DNA of 64,000 nt from Solanum dulcamara (taxonomy: Eukaryota > Streptophyta > Magnoliopsida > Solanales > Solanaceae), in NCBI RefSeq assembly GCF_947179165.1, contig NC_077241.1, positions 29,507,246-29,571,245 of the forward strand, given 5' to 3'. Shown in pieces: positions 55,693-64,000 of the stretch. Under the pieces are notes generated by a model. The model was not told where the DNA came from. It ran no database searches and saw only the letters and a program-made list of their open reading frames with translations. Position numbers and translations under genes: made by a program. Position 1 is the first letter of the stretch. Each line of letters starts with the position of its first letter.

Positions 55693-58600
55693 TGTTACAC
55701 CTCACCCTTTTAAACTCAGAATGTCTCATAAGGTCCTTGGACATTACCATATGAACCGGATATGCTACGACACTACCAAATGACTCCAACGAAGGGAGGA
55801 TGTGATACCCCATGGTAGAGAAGGTTGGAAGGGGAATCATAAGAATCCGAAAGGAATAGGAGGCCAAGTAATGAGTCGTAGGACTCGACTTATCTACGTA
55901 AGCTACTAATTTAGAAATCTTACATATTTGAGTTACTTGATTACATACCAAGCTAACGTAGAAAGGGTTTCATAGGCTCTTAAAGTGAGATGAGATTACG
56001 AACCCACGAGGGAGGCAAAAATTTTTTTGACACGTGGAAGCCTAGGAGGGTGACACGTGGCAGCACCTCAAGCAGGAAGGTGACCCACCTGCTTGGGGTC
56101 AAGTAGGTTACCCAGCTGCTTAGGGCAGGTGGACCCCCCTGCCACGTGGCAGCACCCCATTGGCCTCATGTTGAGGTGGCCCAATAAGCGCCTGACACGT
56201 GCCACCCTTAAAGTCTGACACATGTCACCTCATATATATATATGTGTATATGACTCTTAAGTGTTCATTTATCCAAAAATCAGTCCAAAACATCAGCAGC
56301 TTTGGGAGAACAACATGAAGGAGAAAGGAAGCCATAGCTTGGAAGCTTAAAGGTGAGTTTTCTAATTTTCTCTCCTTGAATTAATTATATACGACTTTCC
56401 TAAAATACGTGGAGGTGTATATATGTATGTTACGATGCTTACGGAACCATATTTTCAGTTCTTCACTTGGAAAACTAAGAGAAACTTAAAGAGAAAACGC
56501 TAGGGCATAAACCCGTTTTTGGAAGGGACAGTTGTTAGTAATATTGGTATAAATGCTTGTGTATAGCTTAGTTTCGGGTTATTCAATATGTTTTGGAAAG
56601 GTATTTCATAGTTCTATAACTTTTGTTTAGACTTTACAATCCATTTTTGCTTTTATCTTCATAAAAAAGGGTGATGAAGTGGAGAGGAGGTATTGCCCAG
56701 ATTGGATTTTGGAAATCCTACACGGACAGCTGTGAGTATTTTGATCATATATTTTCATACAAACTTGCTGTAGGGGTAATTAAAATTTTTTTTCGACCTT
56801 GATACACATTTATATAACTTTCATTGAGGCCACAAATCCTGTTTTCCTCAATTACCCCTCCGAAACTAAGCGACAATATAAGACAATGGGCTGCCCAGAT
56901 TTCGCGTTTTGATAGTTTTGGCGACTTTGACAAGTTTAACGTAAGGTAAAGTTTCTTCTTTAAATTTGAGCTTTATGTGTTCTTATGGAGAATGTTACAC
57001 GCCCTATAGGTGGCTGGAAGTGTGTAAAAATCATTGGAATACTTGGCGTTCGGAATAAACTAAATTGTAATCGTTATAGTCGAATTGTCGTCAAGGTAAG
57101 GCGTTGTTCTTGTGAGTTGCTGCTTCAGGGGTGTGGTGTGTTATTTCAGGACCTAAACATGTTCTAATATGGTCTAGGGTGATGCTGGTTGAAGCCACAT
57201 GACCCCCCGTTGCATATAATTAAAGGCGTTACAAAATAAAGGCTAGACGCCCTATGGTGATATCGTATTTTTGAATAAGTCGTTTGGAGTTTATGTTGTA
57301 TATTGTTGGTATGAATTGCTGCAGGTTGTTATTGTTGGTTGGCTGTAGGTCTTAGGGAACTAATTGGAAATTCAGATAGGGCACATTATATGGGAGGTGC
57401 TGCCCAATTTTCATTAACGCCTTAACAAACTAAAGGAGTAGTCGAGGAAACGACTAAGGAAATAGATTCCATTAACATTAAGGCATAATCTAATATGCTG
57501 GAAAGTTAAAAGTAGTTGATATTCGTATTATTTTCATATTGAATAGGTTCGGAAGATGACGAGACGAGCAGGATAAAGGGTAACTCCCAAAAAGTATGTA
57601 AAGCTTTCTCTTGGCATATTTTGGTATAAGTTCGTACAACTATCTTTCTTTCCTTTTGGCAATGTTTAGCCTTAAGTGAATTGTATATGAAGTGTGGAGA
57701 TAATTCCATTCTCAGAATTCCGAGTATGCCTCATAACCCCTACCCACTGTTCAGTATTAGAGTTCCTGTGAAGATTAAGTATTGCCTAGCAGGGCTTCTA
57801 TGTGTCAGAATGTAATGTATGGGGAGCTATCTCTCGTTTCTATTAAGATTTATTTGATACGAAAATGAGATTACAATGCCATAGTGGTTCACTGAGCCCC
57901 CTGAAGGGTCGGGTATGAAATATGTATATGAAGATCACCTGGAGGAAGGTACAGACCATATAGAGCTTATTCTCTTTCCTCTTTTGGGCATGTCCTTGTT
58001 TTAGTTGTAAGTTGAATCCGATATGAACTCTGAGGCAACTCCATTCTGAAACATCTCTTAATTACTTCTAAATATTGAATTCCTATAATAGCTGAACTGT
58101 TTCGCTGGAACTCTTAAGTGAATAGTCTTACTTTGGTATATGTCTAGGAACCTTGAGATATAATTAGTATAGCCCCTAATGGCATTTAGAGGGCAGCTGG
58201 AACGACTATACTGTTACTCGAATTCTTAGACAATAACTTAGTCCTCTTATATAGTTGAGTCTTGAATAATGATTTAAACTGTGTTTGGTTTCTCACTACT
58301 CTACTCATGTATACTGTAACACTTCTTCTCCGAGTCCCGAGCCGGTTAACAGATTCGTGCAATTCACTGCATTGTTCACTGAGTCCCTTGCTAGAGGGTC
58401 GGCATCCGTACGTATATATATGATGGCCTGGGGCCTGATACTGATACTGATACTACATATGATGGCCTAGGGCCTAATACTGATACTACATATGATGGCC
58501 TAGGGCCTGATACTGATACTACATATGATGGCCTAGGGCCTGATACTGATACTATATATATGATTCACCGGACCCCTGACGGGGCCGACTATATTGAAAA

Positions 58601-59245
58601 TTTGAGCATGCATGTTTTTGTGATTCACAAAGCACTGGTACATGTTTCTTATTTGACATTTTATCCCCTGTTTCTCTAATTTATTTATACTTCTAGTTGT
58701 ATCATGTTATATTTTATGTACTCAGTACATATGTCGTACTGACCCCCTTTCTCGGAGGGCTGCATTCATGCCCGCAGGTACATATATAGATTTTAGGAGT
58801 CCGTCAGCTTAGGATTCCATGCAGCTCAGCTGGAAGAGGCTCCATTGTATTGGGGCCTAGTTTTTGATACTTTCCACGGATGTATGAAAATTGTTTTGTC
58901 CATTCAGGGGTACGTCGGGGGCCCTGTCCCGCCATATATTGTCATTTATATTTTTAGAGGTCTACAGTTATGTACATGTGGATTGTGTATGTCAGTGTGA
59001 TTCATATGGGTCTACATGGTACATGATATATGATATGATGTTATGGAAGCCTTATCGGCTTGCGTGCCTGTCATGTTGTGATACAAACGAAAAGGGCTAC
59101 AGATTTACAAAAATGTTATCGCCCAGTGGGGCTTGGTTACATAATATTGTTTTAATTGCAGTTCAATGTTACCACAGTTGATAGCTAAGTGTACGGGGGG
59201 TCCAGTTCGGACCCCAGTCACGGCCTACGGGGTTGGGCCGTGACA
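55693..59245 (+). repeat. P4 3' LTR
   Basis: 3,553 bp, ending GGGGTTGGGCCGTGACA. It carries the 33-bp minisatellite at 58422-58560 (units near 58422, 58461, 58494, 58527) and a promoter zone at 56030-56245. Confidence 0.92.
58422..58560. repeat. 33-bp minisatellite in the P4 3' LTR
   Basis: Four units as in the 5' LTR, with the same longer first unit, so the array was already present when P4 inserted. Confidence 0.9.
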
Positions 59246-61602
59246 CACATGAACCCAGTGGCCTCTTTCATTTGTATCATATCATGAAAAGGAAAGCCAG
59301 CCGATAAGGCTGCCACAACATAATAGCTTTTACAACATATCGCATAGGCATAACCAAAATAAACTCATAAACAACCCATACACATATGTCTACATACCTT
59401 TAAGAATAAGAACGACAACATATGGCGGGACAGGGCCCCCGCCGGATCCATATATATATATATAATAATGCATATACGTGCACACAAAACTCTGTAACAT
59501 ATCAAACATCACTTAGATACCATCATAAAGCATGTTCAAGAGCCCCTAGGTATAGGAGCTTACACATCCCAACACTATTCAACCTATAGGAGGCTCAACG
59601 GTCATAGTTCAACTACTTCAAGGCCCTTATCATTCAGAAGTGGGTACAAGTTATGAGTTACGTCCAAAATCTATAAATAGAGCTATCTCCAAATCCATTT
59701 TGTATAGTACGTATCATCCAGTCTTTCTAGAAGTAGGAAAAGACAAGCTCTACATGTACCATTTCCCATCACATGGAAGACTTTGAAAAAGTAATGACTC
59801 AACTTGTTACAGGAGTTCTAATCAGTAGGAAGTGAACAAGAGTCTTAACTCACCCTCAGAGTTTTAAGAGTGGAATAACTTCAAACATCATATAAACAAT
59901 ACTTACATCTCAGTCATGCCATTAGAGAGGAAGAATAACTTTACATATACTAGCTCTCAGCATATAGAAAAGTTGAGGAATGGAAGCTTAACTACTTTAA
60001 GAGTCTTAACATTCAACAGTGAATACGAATTATGAATCATGAATCATGTTTAGAGCTCATGAATAGATTTACTCCAAGCTTCATACACATATCACTTAGA
60101 TTTAAGACATGCCCAAAAGAAAGAAAAGATAGGCTTTACATACTTATACCAAAACATTCCAAAAGAAGGAATAGCTTTACATACCTCGTATGGATTTCTC
60201 TTAATCATGTCAACGTCATCGTCCTCCAAACCTAATTAACATGGAAGTAATATGAGTATCAACCCTTCTTAACTTTCCAATATTTTAGGTTACACCTTAG
60301 TATTAATGGAGTATATTTCCTTAGTCGTTTCCTCGACTAGTTCTGTTATTCGCTAAGGCATCGACGAAAATTGGGCAGCACCTCCCCTATAATGTGCCCT
60401 ATCCGAATTTCCGATTAGGTCCCTAAGACCTTCAGCCAACCAGCAACAACAACCTGCAGCATATGTTTAAGCAATTCACACCAACAATATACAACATAAA
60501 CTCCAAACGACTTATTCAAAAATATGATATCACAATAGGGCGTCTTAGCTTTTATTTTGTAACGCCCTTAATTATACGCAACGAGGGGTCATGTGGCTTC
60601 AACCAGCATAACCCTAACCCACATTAGAACATATTTAGGACCTTCAATAACACATAACACCCCTGCAGCATCACCCCACACGTACAACACCCCATTTCGA
60701 CTACAATTTAACTACGACGACTTCAATTTCGATTGTTTCTATCGTCGAGCATTTTCACGACTGTTTTTATACTTACAGCAGTATAAAAGGTGTAAAACAC
60801 ACTACATAACAACCCCATAAACTTCAAATTAGAAGGTAAAACCTTACCTTTACCGAAATTGGCCAAAACCCGCCTCGGAAAATCTCTTGATGTGCTGAAA
60901 CGGAGTGGACTGTTTGCTGTCCGTTTGGTGCTGAGCCAAACCTTAACTTTACATTATTAACATCCTAATAACATGTAAAAACCCTTAACAAAACGTGGGA
61001 GAAGAGAACCAAGCCATATCTTATCAAATGGCCTTCCAAACACGCTGAAAATTAACTTCGGAACCTCCTTGACACGGCTGAAATGCTGTGGCTGCTTGTT
61101 ACTCGTTTTTGCTTCCCCAAATAGGTAATCTACGTTGTTAAGCACCTCCACTTGATATAATAATACCTTATCTAATTAATTTACGGAGCGAAATCGGGAC
61201 GTACCTATTTTTCTCCTCCAAGCCGTCATGTTTTTCTCTCTTGTTCTAGGGTTTGTTCTTGAGTTTTTTGCTGCAGCTTAATGGATCAGAACTGAAGTAT
61301 AAGATACCTATAGATGTATATATGTGGTCCTAGGAGGTGATACGTGTCATCCCTATACGGTGACACGTGTCCAGCCCCTATTGGGTCACAGATCCATGCC
61401 TTACCCCTAGACTGCCACGTGTCCTTGTGGGCCCCACCTCCCAAGTAGGTGGGTCACCTACTTGAACCTAAGTAGGTGGGTCACCTTCTTTCTTGAGGTG
61501 CTGCCACGTGTTGCTCCTCCATTGGCTTCCACGTGTCGTCTTTTCGCCTTCCTCGTGGGTTCGTAATCTCGTCTTATTTTAGGAGTTTATGTAATCTATG
61601 GT
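59246..61602 (-). repeat. M3 5' LTR, part right of P4
   Basis: It begins with CACAT (target duplication) and GAACCCA, continuing 48186. Near 59451 a deletion of about 690 bp joins CCCCGCCG to GATCCATATATATA, removing the whole equivalent of the 40-bp minisatellite. From there it follows the left LTR to TTATGTAATCTATG at about 61600, where M5 begins, about 300 bp short of the LTR end. Confidence 0.85.
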
Positions 61603-64000
61603 ATGACCCAACCCCGTGGGCAGCGACTTGGGTCCGACCTAGACCCCCGTATATATATTTTTCAATTGTAGTCAAATTGAACTATGAGTAAGCGATACTA
61701 CTCATGAGAACCCCAATGAGTTAAAACTTTTTCGTCTACGTGTGGCTCTTTCATTCATATCATATCATAAAAGAGAATGCAAGCCGACAAGACTTCCATA
61801 ACGTAAAAACATTTACAACGTGCCGTATAGGCACAACTGAAATAAACTCATGAACAACCCACACATACATGTCTACAGACCTCTAAGAATAGGAACGCCA
61901 ATATATGGCGGGAAAGGGCCCCCGCCGTACCCCTGTGTAACCAAATATATACATTAGTGGTTTGGTACCAAAACTTGGCTCCGAATCAGTGGAGCTTCTT
62001 CTAAACTTGTTGAGTGGAATCCTGAGCTGGGGGACTCCCAAAATCTGTATTGTACCTGCGGGCATAAAACGTAGCCCCCCCCCCCCCAAAGAAAGGGGGT
62101 CAGTACGATATATGTATTGAGTATATAAGCATAACATAACTGAGATAACAACTGAACCAAGGATGCAGGAAAACAAGTATAACATTTAATAGGGTACTGT
62201 ACTTGCACTTTACAAAATAAAGTCATGTATACCACTATCACATACCGTATCTGGCCCGCTCGGGGACTCGGTGTTACAAATTTATCTTTATGTCATCATA
62301 AGCATAAATATACCATAACCGGCCCATTAATGAGACTCGGTCTGCAATCATGTCGTCTTATCTTTGTATTCACATAGCATATCCGGCCCTTGGTGGGGCT
62401 CGGTCATACCCGCCCCTTGTTGGGACTCGGTAAATATTTATATCATCTTATATCATACCCGGCCCCTTTTTGGGACTTCGGTCGTACCCGGCCCTCTATG
62501 GGACTCGGTAAGGATATGTTAAACATATGCACAAGCAGAGTAGTAAGTAACCATATGCAAGCTAGATCATTACCGCAGAGATCGTATCATGTTTAACTTA
62601 CAGCTAAGATATGCCAAAAGAAGAAAGAGAATAAGCTCTATATAGTCTGTACTTTCCTTCAGGTGATCTTCATATAATATTTCGTACCCGGACCTTCATG
62701 GGGATCGGTGAACCACAATGGAATCATAATCTCATTTTCATATCAAACACATCTCACTAGGAATGAAAGATAGCTTCCCATACATTATATTCTGACACAT
62801 AGAAGCCCTACTAGGTAATACTTAATCTTGACAAAAACTCTAATACTGAACAGTGGATTGGGGTTATGAGGCATACTCGGAATTCTGGGAATGGAATTAT
62901 CCCCGCACTTCATATATAATTCACTTAAGGCTAAACATTGCCAAAAGGAAAGAAAGATAGTTGTACGAACTTATACCAAAACATGCCAAGAGAAAGCTTT
63001 ACATACCTTGTCTAAATTATTCCTTATCCTGCTTGTATCGCCATCCTTTGAACCTATTCAACATGAAAGTAGTATGAATATCAACCACTTTTACTTTTCA
63101 GCACCCTAGATTACATCTTAGTATTAATGGAATCTATTTCCTTAGTCGTTTCCCCGACTAGTTCTGTTATTCGCTTAAGGCGTCGACGAAAATTGGGCAG
63201 CACCTCCCCTATAATGTTCCCTATCCAAATTTCCAATTAGGTACCTAATACCTACAGCCAACCAACCACAACAACCTACAGTAATTCACACCAACAATAT
63301 ACAACATAAACTCCAAACGACTTATTCAAAAATACAGTAGGACAATAGGGCGTCTAGCCTTTATTTTGTAACACGTTTCATTATACGCAGCGAGGGGTCG
63401 TGTGGATTCAACCAGAAGCACCCTAATCCACATTAGAACATATTTAGGATCTGCAACAACACATTACACCCCTGCAGCAACAACTTACAAGAACGACACT
63501 TTATTTCGACGACAATTCACTTGTAGCGACTCCAATTTAGTTTATTTCAGATGTCAAGCATATTTATCATATTTTCACATTTCCAGCCACTTACACAACG
63601 TACAATACCCTATATAACAACTCCATAAACTCCAAATTAAAAGGAAAGGCCTTACCTTACGTTAAACTTGTCAAACTCGCCAAAACTATCAAAACGCAAA
63701 ATCTGGACAGCCCATTGTCTTATATTGTTGCTTAGTTTCGGAAGGGTAATTGAGAGAAACATGATTTGTGGCCTGAATGATAGTTATAGACATGTGTATC
63801 AAGGTCGCAAACAATTTTGAATTACCCCTACAGCAATATTTTACGAAACTATATGCCCAAAATACTCACAGCTGTCCGTGTAGGATTTCCAAAGCACAAT
63901 ATGGGCAGCAGCTCCCCCAAGATTCACCACCATTTTTGGAGTAGAGAAAAGCAAAACTGGGTTGTAGCGTCTACATGAAAGTTGTATCCCTATGAAATAT
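61603..64000 (-). repeat. M5: - strand LTR with degenerate end, running off the window
   Basis: It starts with TATGACCCAACCCCGTGGGC, the family terminus with a few bases of TGTCACGACCC lost, and continues to the window end with LTR sequence comparable to the first 2.5 kb of the M1 LTR. It holds a run of 13 C at 62075-62087 and a hairpin array at 62250-62510. Whether it is a solo LTR or the edge of a whole element cannot be seen. Confidence 0.82.
62250..62510. repeat. Hairpin array in the M5 LTR
   Basis: Six units of the CCGGCCC-loop-GGGACTCGG type lie near 62251, 62320, 62381, 62411, 62458 and 62488, closer together (30-70 bp) than in M1. Confidence 0.78.

Larger units (their letters stand above)
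48187..59245 (+). mobile_element. P4: Ty3/gypsy (Del/Tekay-like) element with perfect target duplication
   Basis: LTRs 48187-51670 and 55693-59245, internal region 4,022 bp, target duplication CACAT on both sides (48182-48186, 59246-59250). M3 resumes at 59251 exactly where it stopped. The first 310 bp of the LTRs differ at about 19 positions (around 6 percent), so P4 is roughly ten times older than M1. The interior contains a 5S-derived segment and eroded integrase, and no RT was seen. This is the only uninterrupted member of the P2/M2/P4 group here, so it provides the empty sites for M1, M2 and the LINE. Confidence 0.93.
42905..61602 (-). mobile_element. M3: short non-autonomous Ty3/gypsy element, split by P4, cut by M5
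   Basis: Left LTR 42905-46326, internal region of only 1.7 kb (46327-48011), right LTR in two parts (48012-48186 and 59246-61602). Polypurine tract and primer binding site show the - orientation. No integrase or RT is recognisable; the interior resembles that of M1. The outer end of the right LTR is cut by M5, so no target duplication can be tested. Confidence 0.82.

Noticed and set aside
62075..62087. Run of 13 C as a special signal
   Set aside because: Other LTR copies have 5-6 C here (for example GCAGCCCCCCG); length slippage or sequencing error is sufficient.

Overview
This window is plant nuclear DNA made almost entirely of nested retrotransposons. I found no host gene, no tRNA gene and no intact rRNA gene. 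Evidence for a plant: Ty3/gypsy elements primed by initiator tRNA-Met (TGGTATCAGAGC-type site), remnants of integrase with a C-terminal chromodomain (Del/Tekay-like chromovirus), a plant L1-type LINE carrying an archaeal-type RNase H domain, and inserts resembling plant 5S rRNA. The LTR style suggests an asterid dicot, possibly Solanaceae; that is an impression, not a proof. Layout (P = element on the + strand, M = on the - strand): P1 (1-2491) is the 3' part of an LTR plus the start of its internal region. P2 starts at 2492 inside P1. M1 (5341-16704) sits inside P2, is complete and has the target duplication GTTCA. M2 (20258-41022) also sits inside P2 and is itself split by a 10.9-kb LINE (24718-35599) with a 14-bp target duplication. 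P2 resumes at 41023 and reaches its 3' LTR at 42645, which is cut after 260 bp by M3 (42905 to about 61602). P4 (48187-59245, target duplication CACAT) lies inside the right LTR of M3. A last - strand LTR, M5, starts near 61603 and runs off the window. Nesting is four deep (P1 > P2 > M2 > LINE). Because the LTR elements are related, uninterrupted copies in the same window serve as empty sites proving several insertions. The LTR elements have LTRs of 2.1-3.8 kb. The internal regions I can measure are 1.7-4.0 kb (M3, M1, P4), and those of P2 and M2 add up to about 4.6-5.9 kb. I see only eroded integrase and chromodomain, and no reverse transcriptase. In proportions M1 and P4 resemble LARDs (large non-autonomous LTR derivatives). 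M1 is young by LTR comparison (about 20 substitutions in 3.8 kb), so it must have been moved by enzymes supplied elsewhere. The most unusual content is a 5S-rRNA-derived segment inside the internal region of four elements: about 119 nt and antisense in P2, M2 and P4, and a separate 102-nt, sense-oriented one in M1. Other recurrent features are a second polypurine tract in mid-element, an inverted repeat just before the 3' polypurine tract, palindromic G-box arrays before the LTR TATA box, a conserved splice-donor-like site in the LTR, and unrelated minisatellites at a similar LTR position in different elements. The LINE has nearly all expected domains (ORF1 with DUF4283 and zinc knuckle, endonuclease, reverse transcriptase, RNase H) but is disabled by stops and frameshifts. 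ORF1 and ORF2 meet in a TGATG stop-start overlap, and its 3' untranslated region is unusually long and repetitive. All alignments were made by eye.
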